Assembly (NCBI RefSeq): GCF_008710145.1
Contig: NZ_VYKL01000025.1
Span: 62,001 to 126,000, forward strand
Reading direction: 5' to 3'
Source: Niallia endozanthoxylica
Lineage (GTDB): Bacteria; Bacillota; Bacilli; Bacillales; Cytobacillaceae
Length of the DNA: 64,000 nt
Shown: positions 33,247 to 42,730 of the stretch, piece by piece
Layout: each line of letters opens with the position of its first letter
Position numbering within the stretch: position 1 is the stretch's first letter
Program-made: the position numbers and the translations under genes
Notes under the pieces: generated by a model
Database searches by the model: none
The model's input: the letters and a program-made list of their open reading frames with translations, nothing else
Told to the model about the DNA's origin: nothing

Positions 33247-35280
33247 TTAACGTTGTAATAATTGCAGAATACCTTGTGGCAGTTGGTTTGCTTGTGAAAG
33301 CATCGCTTGAGCAGACTGGTTCAGAATATTATTCTTAGTGAACTCAGTCATTTCAAGAGCCATATCACTGTCACGAATACGTGATTCAGCAGATGTTAAG
33401 TTTTCACTTGTTGTCTGCAGGTTGTTGATCGTATGTTCAAGACGGTTTTGTGTTGCACCTAATTTTGAACGTGTTGCTGAGATTTGAGTAATGGCCTGGT
33501 CGATACGGAAAATCGCATCATTAGCACCTTCCTGACTCATTACATTGATGCCATCAATTCCCAATTTAACAGTACTTAGCTCAGGAACATCAATGAATAC
33601 AGATTGGTCCTTGTTTGCACCAATTTGGAAGCTTAACGCTTTGTTTGTTAAATCAAATTGTGATGCACCTTTACGAGCATTTGCACCAAACGTTAATTCA
33701 AGACCTCCGTGCTGGATTTTTCCATTAACGGTTGTAATTTCTTTTTCGAAAGTAATTGGTGTAGGTTCACCTTTTTGAATACCATTTTCATCTGTATCTA
33801 CCTTTGAAACTGAAATCATTAACTTGTTTTCAATTTGAACTTTAGCTGTACCTGCTTGTGTAATCAAACGAGTATCAATATTAACTAGCTTTCCACTATC
33901 ATCACCAATTGCTTCGATAGCTCCATTTTCACCAATTTCTGCAGCTTTTTGTCCAATGGAAAATCCATTTGGATCAAAAACTTCAATGGTAGCACTTTTG
34001 TTTCCTGCAGTATTTACTTGGTAGTCAGAAACAACAATTGTGTATTCACCAAGACCAAGGTCGCTTGTTAAATCAAACTTGCTTGCACCAACTTTAGTAT
34101 TTGCAGCTAAATCAAATGTAAAACCACCATGAGTTGCTTGTCCTTTTTCATTCATATCTGCAAAATTCAATCCAGCAACTACAGCTCCAATCGTACCATC
34201 TGATTCTAGCTTTTCGATTTTCAGACTAACGTCGGATGACATTGTAATTTTATCAGTTCCGTTCGAATTAATTGAATTAGCAGCAAGTTTTACGATTCTA
34301 TCTCCGGTTCCTACAGTAATTTCGCTTGTTACATTTTGTTGTGATACTTTCCCTACTAGTATACCTGTAGAGTCTTTAATTTCTATATCGGCTTTATTTG
34401 TAACGCTATCGAAGTTACTAACTGTTAGAGTATAATCACCTAGTGGCAAGTTATTATTTGCTGAAGTACCAAAAGTTAAACTACCATCAGCAATACCAGT
34501 GTTGCTAGATAATGCTATACTGTCCATAGGCACTATATCCTCTATTGTAACAACATAGCTTCCCATATTTTGGGATAAATCCTCATCTAAATCGTTAGCT
34601 GCAGGATTTGTCAGCTGAGGTGGATTTAATAGATTGGTATTTCCTTTTTGGTTACTATGGAACTTTCCTCCCAAGTGAATGTCAATAACTGAAGCATCAC
34701 TTACACCAGCTCCTGGTTGGTTTAATTTATAGGTAAGTACTGGATTATTTTCTATCCCCACTTCATAACGACCTGTTTTAAGTGAAGCATCAATTACTCT
34801 AGGAACTTGAATAATATTTGTTTTTTCCATTTCACCTACAATGTACTGTGTATCAGCTGCACTTGAACCATCCAATAATTTTCGTGTATTGAATTCTGTT
34901 TTTGATGAAATGCTGTCAATTTCAAGCTTTAATTGATCTACTTCCAATTGGATTGCTTGACGGTCAGATGTAGTGTTCGTATCATTCGAAGCCTGAACAG
35001 CTAGTTCGCGCATACGCTGCAGCATAGAGTGAACTTCTGTCATCGCTCCTTCTGCTGTCTGCATGAGTGATATTCCATCAAGCGAATTGCGCTCTGCTTG
35101 CTTAAGTCCTGAAATTTGAGAACGCATTTTTTCAGAGATGGCAAGACCTGCTGCATCATCTGCAGCACGGTTGATACGAAGACCTGATGATAACTTTTCT
35201 AAGTTTTTAGATGTGTTCATTTGGTTTTGATATAGATTACGATATGCATTTAACGCTTGAATATTATGGTTGATTTTCAT
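33247..35280 (-). CDS. hag: Flagellin (677 residues, uninterrupted)
   Basis: Filament subunit with canonical ends: [20 protein letters not shown] and [24 protein letters not shown] at the N-terminus, [49 protein letters not shown] at the C-terminus. The gene has no intron at the two sites used in its paralogues. The end is LLQR rather than LLR. The 400-residue variable part contains two or three repeats built around HGG(F/L)xxxFxANxxxGASxFDL and [16 protein letters not shown] beta units. It begins 19 nt after fliS, which makes fliS an upstream rather than downstream neighbour, reversed from B. subtilis. Confidence 0.94.
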   Translation of the reverse strand: MKINHNIQALNAYRNLYQNQMNTSKNLEKLSSGLRINRAADDAAGLAISEKMRSQISGLKQAERNSLDGISLMQTAEGAMTEVHSMLQRMRELAVQASNDTNTTSDRQAIQLEVDQLKLEIDSISSKTEFNTRKLLDGSSAADTQYIVGEMEKTNIIQVPRVIDASLKTGRYEVGIENNPVLTYKLNQPGAGVSDASVIDIHLGGKFHSNQKGNTNLLNPPQLTNPAANDLDEDLSQNMGSYVVTIEDIVPMDSIALSSNTGIADGSLTFGTSANNNLPLGDYTLTVSNFDSVTNKADIEIKDSTGILVGKVSQQNVTSEITVGTGDRIVKLAANSINSNGTDKITMSSDVSLKIEKLESDGTIGAVVAGLNFADMNEKGQATHGGFTFDLAANTKVGASKFDLTSDLGLGEYTIVVSDYQVNTAGNKSATIEVFDPNGFSIGQKAAEIGENGAIEAIGDDSGKLVNIDTRLITQAGTAKVQIENKLMISVSKVDTDENGIQKGEPTPITFEKEITTVNGKIQHGGLELTFGANARKGASQFDLTNKALSFQIGANKDQSVFIDVPELSTVKLGIDGINVMSQEGANDAIFRIDQAITQISATRSKLGATQNRLEHTINNLQTTSENLTSAESRIRDSDMALEMTEFTKNNILNQSAQAMLSQANQLPQGILQLLQR

Positions 35281-35299
35281 AGTAAGTATCTCCCTATTA

Positions 35300-35722
35300 T
35301 TAATTTTCTACTAAAACGTTCTTTTCGTAAGCCATGGCTCTCATTCTGCTTGGATTCATCGGTTTTGCCGGCTTCTTTAAGGCTTGGTTCCATGCTTGTG
35401 CAATGTCTTCAAGAATCTTGATGACTTCTTTGATGATGGCTGGGTCTTTTTTTAGATTGGCTTCAATCAGCTTTGCAGCCATGTAGTTGTACATCATATC
35501 CAACTGATCTGCGATGATGCCGGCTTCGTAGTTTAGCCCGACACCTAGACGCTCTAGAATGTCATTGGCCTTTTGTATTTTTTGGTTTGCTATAACGTAG
35601 TCTTTGCTGTTTATATTTTCAATTGCTTCTTCTAAACTCATTAAGCAAGTTTCATATAATAATGAAGTGAGTTCTTGTGGTGATTTTTGATAAATCATTT
35701 CTTTTGTTAAGTAGTCGGACAC
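35300..35722 (-). CDS. fliS: Flagellin export chaperone FliS
   Basis: A 140-residue helical-bundle chaperone that binds the disordered C-terminus of flagellin before export. The start [34 protein letters not shown] and the [14 protein letters not shown] segment are typical. It uses a GTG start 10 nt after GGAGG. No fliD or fliT gene is present beside it, unlike most bacilli. It is the only classical flagellin chaperone gene in the window, although four flagellin-type genes are present. Confidence 0.95.
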   Translation of the reverse strand: MSDYLTKEMIYQKSPQELTSLLYETCLMSLEEAIENINSKDYVIANQKIQKANDILERLGVGLNYEAGIIADQLDMMYNYMAAKLIEANLKKDPAIIKEVIKILEDIAQAWNQALKKPAKPMNPSRMRAMAYEKNVLVEN

Positions 35723-35788
35723 AGAATGTGCACCTCCAAAGTGATTCTATTTTATTTATCGGCAGTTCTAAAATAGTGTTTACATTTT

Positions 35789-36094
35789 TTATGAATAATT
35801 TTTTTCCATTTCTTCGATGAGGAGAAGAATCTCTGCCATAACCGAATAAAGCTGAGGGGGAATGTTCTCCCCCAAATCCATGTCCAATAGGTTGGCAACA
35901 AGCGAAGAGTCTTCCTGCATATGAATATTATTTTTCTGAGCTAACTCGATAATTTGCTGCGCTACTTGGCCTTTTCCTGATGCCACAACAACGGGTGCTT
36001 TTCCATTTTCTTCGTCATATCTAATCACAGCTGCCTGTGGACCGTTCATATCTTTGCGTTTCTTTTGATTATAATAAGTAGCCACTCTCATCAT
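35789..36094 (-). CDS. FlhB C-terminal domain paralogue (YlqH-like)
   Basis: A 101-residue stand-alone cytoplasmic domain of the FlhB/HrpN/YscU/SpaS family. AAVIRYDEENGKAPVVVASGKGQVAQQIIELAQKNNIHMQEDSSLVANLLDMDLGENIPPQLYSVMAEIL follows FlhB closely, but the NPTH autocleavage site is absent, as in B. subtilis YlqH. It is thought to influence substrate-class switching of the flagellar export gate. Overlaps the preceding giant FliK-like gene by 4 nt (ATGA), the same pair order as ylqG-ylqH in B. subtilis. Confidence 0.88.
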   Translation of the reverse strand: MMRVATYYNQKKRKDMNGPQAAVIRYDEENGKAPVVVASGKGQVAQQIIELAQKNNIHMQEDSSLVANLLDMDLGENIPPQLYSVMAEILLLIEEMEKNYS

Positions 36095-39000
36095 ATTGTG
36101 AAGTTCAGTCCCTTCTCATTGAAGTTTTGCCTTGTTGCTTTTACTTGTACCATTTCGCTTCCTAATTCTTTATGAGAAGTGGTTTGTTTTGTAACAGGAT
36201 TCATTCTTGTAAAAGCAATACTAGAGACGTTATAGCCGACTTCTTGAAGCTTTTGTTTGGTCAGCTCGGCAATCGGTTCCATTTTTTCTTTAAAACCAGG
36301 CATATCGTTTTTGACCGTAATCGATAAATTTTTATCGGTTGAATTTAAGAGGATGCCAACATCCCCAAGTTTCTTTGTTTCTAATAGAAAATAAAGATTG
36401 CAGTTTTCCCATTCCACCTGCTCGCCTTCGTTTTTCGAATTAATGAAGACTTGTAGATTCTCAGGGTTCCCACCTAACATAAGCGGCAGATTGAAAAACA
36501 TACTTTGCAGGGTCCCATTGCCATCTGATTTACTTAACAACTGCTGGCCGGTGAGATTGGTTAAAGCCTGTTCCGCTTGCTGGGCAATTTTCGGATTATT
36601 CTCCTGCCCTTCCCCTTGAGCTAGCTTCATTAATACTTCCTTTAAATTCTGATGCTGCTGTTGTTGTTCAGACCCTGGCTGGTCGCTTCGTTGGAAAACA
36701 AGTGAGTTTGCGACATCACTTTCATGATTTAAGCCTAATGAGCGAACCATATCGTACATCTGACGTGCGGACCCCTCATGATTCTGGTTTGCATTGTAGG
36801 TTGATTCACTAAATTTTGATAACAGCTGCTGGGAAGGTGTACGAGTTTCCATTCCAAGAACTTCTTTATCAACAAAGTGAACGACTTTTTGCTCGGATGG
36901 TTTATAAATAATTTTATCTATTAACGTCTTCACGTCATGGACGATTTTTCCTGCTTGAGCGTGATCTCCTTTTGATAGCAACTTTTTGGCTTCAGCTAGC
37001 TGGCTGCTTGCCTGCAATAGCTGCTTTTCTGTTCTCATATCAGTAAACAGCATCATATCACTTTTTAAAATCGCATTATCTAGCTTGCTGATGGTTGCTT
37101 CGAGCATTTGTTTAGCCTGCGGATAAGCATTTTTCTTAAAGGTATTGATAACACGTTCAACATTGTCTAGATTTCTTGAGATTTCCCGCTTTAGTTCACG
37201 GAAGTCATGTGTAGCCTGGGCCAGCTTTTGTGTTACCTTTGTGATTAAAATATCTTTTCCTTGTACATTTAAGGCTTGTAATTGTTCATTTAGATCATAT
37301 GGCAGCGTTTCTTGCGGTTTAGCTTCTTGAACTGCTTTTGGCTCTGTTTCGACTAATTCTTTTTCGACTGCTGAGAGCTCTTTTGTCATATGCTGTCTTG
37401 CTGCAATTTCACGGCCTTTATCATTGAGCTGTTCCGTATGATTAAGCGCATTTTCGATTTTCTCAATTGTTTTCAAATCAATCGAAGGATTACTTGATAT
37501 TGCTTTTCTTACCTGCTCAAGTCCCAATTCCAAATTTGGTTCTTTTTGCAGTTGGGTTAAGGCTTGTCTAATTGATTGAGAAGGCAAGGTTTGAGTTTCT
37601 GTTTTTGCTGCTGTTTTCATTTCTGTTACTTGAGTATTTGTTTCGGTTGCTTTTTGCGTAGTATTTACGTCAGGCTGTTCCATATGGGCTGCGTTGGAAC
37701 GAGCTGGCGGTCCCTTTGCTTCAACGCTTTGTTGTAGTTCTGCTTCTGCCTGCTGCAACGTTTTAACAAGTCTGTCTCTGCCTGCTTGATTTAATTGATT
37801 CGCTTGACCGGCAAAACGCTCAAGGTTTTGTTTTATTTCTGGGTTGATATTTTTATTATTTGATACTAGTTCCTGTACCTTCTGAACGGCCTTTCTTGTA
37901 TCAGGTTCTGCTTGAATTTGTTCTCTGACGTTTTTCACTGCTTCTCGTATTTGTGAAGCTTCATTTGTTTGATCCTGTTCAGATGATGGCGCTATGTTTT
38001 GAGCTGGACGTGAATCTTGAGCTGTTTGGACAGGTTTACTTGTTTCTAATTGTTGCAATTCGTTCTCGGCCTGGGTTAAAGCCGTTTGCAGATGTCCTCT
38101 GCCGATTGCTTCACGACCCATTCGGGCTAATTGTAAGGTTACTTTGATTGCCTGCTCTAGTTTTTGTGCTACTTCACGGTCTACTTTTGGATTGGCGATG
38201 ACCTGTTCTTGGACTTTTTCAACCGCTCTCTGCAGGTTCCGTTCTTTTTGGATTTCTACTTTGACCTCTTTTACATTTTCACTTGGACGAGTTTCCCTGC
38301 TTACGTCTGTTTGAGCTAGTTGTTTCGGCTGACTAGCTTCGATTTCCTGTAGCTCGACTTCTGCTTTCGCTAATGCCTGTTGCAGTCTCTCACGGCCGGT
38401 TGACTCTCGGCCAATTTGTTGTAGCTGTACCGCTTCTTTGACCGCCTGCTCTACTTTTTGCGCTACTTCTCGGTTTACTTTTGGATTAGTGATTACTTGT
38501 TCTCGAACCTTTTCTACAGCTCTCTGTAAATTCGGTTCATTTTGTACTTCTGTTTTAACTTGTTTTACGGTCTCACTTGAATTTGTTTCAGTTTTTTGAG
38601 CTGGTTGTTTCGGTTGGCTAACTTCGATTTCTTGCAACTCGACTTCTGCTTTCGCCAATGCCTGTTGCAGTCGTTCACGGCCGATTGACTCTCGGCCAAT
38701 CTGTTGTAGCTGCACCGCTTCCTTGACTGCCTGCTCTACCTTTTGTGCTACTTCTCGGTCAACTTTTGGATTAGTGATTACTTGTTCTCGAACCTTTTCT
38801 ACCGCTCTTTGTAGATTCGATTCATTTTGTACCTCGGTTTTAACCTGTTTTACAGTCTCGCTTGGACTCGGTTCGGTTTTAAGTGCTGATTGCTTCGGCT
38901 GACTAGCTTCGATTTCTTGCAACTCAACTTCTGCCTTCGCTAATGCTTGTTGCAGTCTCTCTCGGCCCGTTGACTCTCGACCAATCTGTTGAAGTTGCAC

Positions 39001-42000
39001 CGCTTCTTTGACTGACTGCTCTACTTTTTTTGCGATTTCTCGATTTACTTTCGGATTAGTGATTACTTGTTCGCGGACTTTTTCTACCGCTTTCTGTAGA
39101 TTCGGTTCATTTTGCACTTCTGTTTTAACCTGTTTGACAGTCTCACTTGGACTTGGTTCGGTTTTATGAGCTGGTTGCTTTGGTTGGCTCGCTTCAATTT
39201 GTTGTAAATCTACCTCTGCTTTCGCCAATGCCTGTTGTAGTCGCTCACGACCGGTTGATTCTCGACCAATCTGTTGAAGCTGCACCGCTTCTTTTACTGC
39301 CTGTTCTACTTTTTGTGCGACTTCTCGATCTATTTTTGGATTAGCTATAATTTGTTCTCGAACCTTTTCTACCACTCTCTGTAAATTCGGTTCATTTTGC
39401 ACTCCATTTTCAACCTGTTTTACAGTCTCGCTTGGACTTGATTCAGGTTTAAGAACGGATTGCTTTGGCTGACTAGCTTCAATTTCTTGTAGCTCTACTT
39501 CCGCTTTCGCCAATGCCTGTTGCAATCGTTCACGGCCGGTCGACTCACGACCGATTTGTTGAAGCTGTACCGCTTCCTTGACTGCCTGCTCTATCTTTTG
39601 CGCTACTTCCCTATCCACTTTTGGATTAGCTATAATTTGTTCTCGAACCTTTTCAACTGCTCTCTGTAAATTAGATTCATTTTGTACTTCTGTTTTAACC
39701 TGTTTTACAGTCTCACTTGGATTTGTTTCAGCTTTAAGAGCTGGTTGCTTCGGCTGACTAGCTTCGATTTCTTGTAGCTCGACTTCTGCTTTGGCTAATG
39801 CCTGTTGCAGTCTCTCGCGACCAGTTGATTCTCGGCCAATTTGTTGTAACTGGACTGCTCCTTTGACTGCCTGCTCTACTTTTTGTACAACTTCTCTATC
39901 TACTTTCGGATTAGCGATTATTTGTTCTCGAACCTTTTCTACCGCGCTCTGAAGATTCGGTTCATTTTGGACTTCTGTTTTGACCTGTTTTACGGTCTCA
40001 CTTGGACTTGGTTCAGCTTTAAGAGCTGGTTGTTTTGGCTGGTTGGCTTCGATTTGCTGCAACTCTACTTCTGCTTTTGCCAATGCTTGTTGCAATCGCT
40101 CACGGCCTGTTGTTTCTCGACCTAATTGCTGTAACTGCACTGCTTCTTTTACTGCCTGCTCCACTTTTTGTACAACTTCTCTATCTACTTTTGGATTAGC
40201 GATAATTTGTTCTCGAACTTTTTCTACTGCTTTCTGTAGATTCGGTTCACTTTGGACTTCTGTTTTAACCTGTTTTACAGTCTCACTTGGACTTGTTTCG
40301 ATTTTAGAAACGGATTGCTTAGTTTGGCTAGCTTCGATTTGTTGGAGTTCTACCTCTGCTTTCGCCAATGCTTGTTGTAGTCGTTCACGACCTGTCGACT
40401 CACGACCAATCTGTTGCAGCTGAACGGCTTCTTTTACTGCCTGTTCTACTTTTTGTGCGACTTCTCGATTTATTTTTGGATTAGCGATAATTTGTTCTCG
40501 AACCTTTTCTACCGCTCGCTGTAAATTCGGTTCACTTTGGACTTCTGTTTTAACCTGTTTGACCGTCTCACTTGGACTTGGTTCTGATTTAAGTACTGGT
40601 TGCTTTGGTTGGCTGACTTCAATTTCTTGCAGTTCTACTTCTGCTTTTGCCAATGCCTGTTGTAGTCTCTCACGACTAGTTGATTCTCGCCCAATTTGTT
40701 GCAACTGCACTGCTTCCTTGACTGCCTGTTCTACTTTTTGCGCGACTTCTCTATCTACTTTCGGATTAGAGATAATCTGGTCTCGAACCTTTTCAACTGC
40801 TCTCTGCAGATTATATTCTTTCTGAACTTCAGCTTTTACCTCTCTAACCATTTCACTCGGGCTCGAATTAGCCATTCTTCCCTCTTGTTGAGGTCGAGAT
40901 GCTACAGCTGCCTGCTCTAAAACTTTTCTTTCCGTCTGAATAACGGAAGCTTCTACCTCCGTTAGCACGCTACTCAACAGTTCTTTTCCTGTTGTTATTC
41001 GGCCTTGTTTCTCTAGTGATGCCGCCTCGTTCACAGCGCGGTTTACTTTATCCTTCAACACATCAGGAAAACGTACATTATTTACGATTGTTTCCTGAAC
41101 GTTCTCAATGGATCCTTTAAGATTAGGACTCTTTGAAACTTCTTGATTGATATTTTTTACTAGATCAGATAGTTTTCCATCTTGACTAGTTAGATTAGTA
41201 GGCTCTTGTACTGGTACATTCCTTTGAGATGTTGCTTGCTGAATCTTTGTCAACTGGGCTTCGGCCGTTTTCAAGGCTTCCACAAGACGTTCTTTTCCAA
41301 TCGACTGCAGCTTGACTGCTTCCTGGGCCGCCTTGTCTATTTTTTGTGCCAATCCTCGGTCTAACTTCGGATGATTGACAATTTCTTTTTTCACTATAGC
41401 AACTGCTTTTTGTAAATCTGGCTCGTTCTGAACGTGCTCAAGATTTTTTCGAATGGTCTGACTTAGTTCAGCTACTTGTTTAGCTGCTGTTCTTTGCTTG
41501 TCACTAGCAGGGTTTATTGCTTGCGTATTGGTATCTGCACTTTTCGTTACATTCTCTTTTACTGCTGTACCGTTTTGAGAAGTTGGTGCAGGATTGTTTT
41601 CTTTTTGAATAGATTGTGGAGCATGTGAGATTTCTTGTTTAGTCGCAGCTGGTATGGTTGCTTTCTGTGTTGCAGCATTTTCATTTTGGACTCTCGTATT
41701 TGGAGTAGGCTGTCTTGCATCCTTTTTCTCCAATTTAAACTCTGGATCAATTTCCTTTGCTATATCTGTTAGTACTTCGTTCAGCGGTTTTCCGTGCAGT
41801 GCTTCATGAACGGCACGAAGCTGTGTACCGGTTGCGTCTAATCGTTTATTCGCCAACGCTCGGACGGAATCTATTTTTTCCTCAAGCGTGCCCTGGGCTT
41901 TTGCGATAAAGCTGTCTAACTCTTGGATCGTTTCTTTGGATAAGGACAGACCTTTGTCCAATAGGATTCTTACTGCTTGCTTCACACCAGCAGTTTCTTT

Positions 42001-42309
42001 TCCCGTTAAACCAGCGCTGGCAAAGATTTTTTCTTCAACTGATGGAGTTCTCGTATTTTCTGTGGCAATGGTTTTGGCCTGGAGCATGCCATCAGCCTCG
42101 CCGTTCACTTGAATCGTCACAGCTTTGCCGGACAGGGGTACTCCTTCATTAAACCTTGCGCGGACTTCTTTTCCTCTTATTTGTAAAATAACATCGGTAT
42201 CTGACAGCATTTCTTTAATAGACGCTCTGACCACTTCCCCTTTTTTCAATTCTAAAGGGGCATCTGATATGGCTGCATGTTGGCGAATCGATTGATGGTT
42301 AACCCGCAT
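36091..42309 (-). CDS. Giant FliK/YlqG-like protein with a long array of about 95-residue helical repeats
   Basis: A 2072-residue protein. The N-terminus (EVVRASIKEMLSDTDVILQIRGKEVRARF) and the last 130 residues (QVEWENCNLYFLLETKKLGDVGILL, ending MVQVKATRQNFNEKGLNFTI) match the hook-length-control-like YlqG type. Between them lie about 13-14 repeats; nine are nearly identical, recurring every 285 nt between about 38300 and 40850: PSETVKQVKTEVQNEPNLQ, a helical VEKVREQIIANPKVDREVAQKVEQAVKEAVQLQQIGRE, then LQQALAKAEVELQEIEASQPKQ. Outer repeats are diverged. A ruler or tether role is plausible. Overlaps the YlqH-like gene by 4 nt. Tandem near-identity implies recent expansion. Confidence 0.85.
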   Translation of the reverse strand: MRVNHQSIRQHAAISDAPLELKKGEVVRASIKEMLSDTDVILQIRGKEVRARFNEGVPLSGKAVTIQVNGEADGMLQAKTIATENTRTPSVEEKIFASAGLTGKETAGVKQAVRILLDKGLSLSKETIQELDSFIAKAQGTLEEKIDSVRALANKRLDATGTQLRAVHEALHGKPLNEVLTDIAKEIDPEFKLEKKDARQPTPNTRVQNENAATQKATIPAATKQEISHAPQSIQKENNPAPTSQNGTAVKENVTKSADTNTQAINPASDKQRTAAKQVAELSQTIRKNLEHVQNEPDLQKAVAIVKKEIVNHPKLDRGLAQKIDKAAQEAVKLQSIGKERLVEALKTAEAQLTKIQQATSQRNVPVQEPTNLTSQDGKLSDLVKNINQEVSKSPNLKGSIENVQETIVNNVRFPDVLKDKVNRAVNEAASLEKQGRITTGKELLSSVLTEVEASVIQTERKVLEQAAVASRPQQEGRMANSSPSEMVREVKAEVQKEYNLQRAVEKVRDQIISNPKVDREVAQKVEQAVKEAVQLQQIGRESTSRERLQQALAKAEVELQEIEVSQPKQPVLKSEPSPSETVKQVKTEVQSEPNLQRAVEKVREQIIANPKINREVAQKVEQAVKEAVQLQQIGRESTGRERLQQALAKAEVELQQIEASQTKQSVSKIETSPSETVKQVKTEVQSEPNLQKAVEKVREQIIANPKVDREVVQKVEQAVKEAVQLQQLGRETTGRERLQQALAKAEVELQQIEANQPKQPALKAEPSPSETVKQVKTEVQNEPNLQSAVEKVREQIIANPKVDREVVQKVEQAVKGAVQLQQIGRESTGRERLQQALAKAEVELQEIEASQPKQPALKAETNPSETVKQVKTEVQNESNLQRAVEKVREQIIANPKVDREVAQKIEQAVKEAVQLQQIGRESTGRERLQQALAKAEVELQEIEASQPKQSVLKPESSPSETVKQVENGVQNEPNLQRVVEKVREQIIANPKIDREVAQKVEQAVKEAVQLQQIGRESTGRERLQQALAKAEVDLQQIEASQPKQPAHKTEPSPSETVKQVKTEVQNEPNLQKAVEKVREQVITNPKVNREIAKKVEQSVKEAVQLQQIGRESTGRERLQQALAKAEVELQEIEASQPKQSALKTEPSPSETVKQVKTEVQNESNLQRAVEKVREQVITNPKVDREVAQKVEQAVKEAVQLQQIGRESIGRERLQQALAKAEVELQEIEVSQPKQPAQKTETNSSETVKQVKTEVQNEPNLQRAVEKVREQVITNPKVNREVAQKVEQAVKEAVQLQQIGRESTGRERLQQALAKAEVELQEIEASQPKQLAQTDVSRETRPSENVKEVKVEIQKERNLQRAVEKVQEQVIANPKVDREVAQKLEQAIKVTLQLARMGREAIGRGHLQTALTQAENELQQLETSKPVQTAQDSRPAQNIAPSSEQDQTNEASQIREAVKNVREQIQAEPDTRKAVQKVQELVSNNKNINPEIKQNLERFAGQANQLNQAGRDRLVKTLQQAEAELQQSVEAKGPPARSNAAHMEQPDVNTTQKATETNTQVTEMKTAAKTETQTLPSQSIRQALTQLQKEPNLELGLEQVRKAISSNPSIDLKTIEKIENALNHTEQLNDKGREIAARQHMTKELSAVEKELVETEPKAVQEAKPQETLPYDLNEQLQALNVQGKDILITKVTQKLAQATHDFRELKREISRNLDNVERVINTFKKNAYPQAKQMLEATISKLDNAILKSDMMLFTDMRTEKQLLQASSQLAEAKKLLSKGDHAQAGKIVHDVKTLIDKIIYKPSEQKVVHFVDKEVLGMETRTPSQQLLSKFSESTYNANQNHEGSARQMYDMVRSLGLNHESDVANSLVFQRSDQPGSEQQQQHQNLKEVLMKLAQGEGQENNPKIAQQAEQALTNLTGQQLLSKSDGNGTLQSMFFNLPLMLGGNPENLQVFINSKNEGEQVEWENCNLYFLLETKKLGDVGILLNSTDKNLSITVKNDMPGFKEKMEPIAELTKQKLQEVGYNVSSIAFTRMNPVTKQTTSHKELGSEMVQVKATRQNFNEKGLNFTI

Positions 42310-42348
42310 AATGTTCCACTCCCGTACAAATCACTTTCTCTATATGTT

Positions 42349-42374
42349 ATATCGGTAAAAGGACGACAAAATTA
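42349..42374 (-). promoter_or_regulatory. Possible sigma-D promoter of the giant YlqG-like gene
   Basis: Minus strand: TAAT (42371-42374), 14 nt, ACCGATAT (42349-42356). The -10 is one base from consensus; the -35 is imperfect. Confidence 0.5.
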
Positions 42375-42483
42375 AATAGGGCTATGTGACCAAATAATGG
42401 TTCTGATTGTGATAGTTACAAGGTTAGATACCTTAGGGTAAAGAGTGTACATATGGGAAGCTATTAGAGGGAGTGGGGATGTA

Positions 42484-42588
42484 ATGGGCCTGATATTTTC
42501 TTTTAGTAGATTATCTGAATTTATAGGCTACCTAAGTTTGCTTGTAGTTGCTTTTTCGGTAGACTATAACCATTTTATTCCTCCCTAA
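42484..42588 (+). CDS. Possible 34-residue hydrophobic peptide
   Basis: An ATG 7-10 nt after AGAGGGAGTGG opens a short frame with a hydrophobic helix (FIGYLSLLVVAF) and the end HFIPP. It is plus-strand in the gap between two minus-strand genes. The ribosome site is good, but length and strand make it weak; the rest of the 42310-42730 gap contains only the promoter and terminator listed. Confidence 0.25.
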   Translation: MGLIFSFSRLSEFIGYLSLLVVAFSVDYNHFIPP

Positions 42589-42623
42589 CCCTCCCTCGCC
42601 GAAACCGAACTCTTCTACTCCAT

Positions 42624-42653
42624 AAAAAATAGGACACCAATAACTGATGTCCT
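42624..42653 (-). terminator. Terminator after the GGDEF/EAL gene
   Basis: AGGACA and TGTCCT pair on the minus strand, followed by ATTTTTTA. Confidence 0.75.
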
Positions 42654-42730
42654 TACATTGATATCCAACTTCCCTGTCCCAACAAATCTGTAGTCAGACA
42701 GATGACTTATTCCTTACACATACCTATCGA

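Noticed and set aside
39980..40825. Long plus-strand frames rich in Ser and Cys within the giant YlqG-like gene
   Set aside because: Antisense shadows of the tandem repeats, recurring with the 285-nt period.
38300..40850. Tandem repeats as a CRISPR array
   Set aside because: The repeat unit is 285 nt, coding in one frame and without spacers; it is a protein repeat array.
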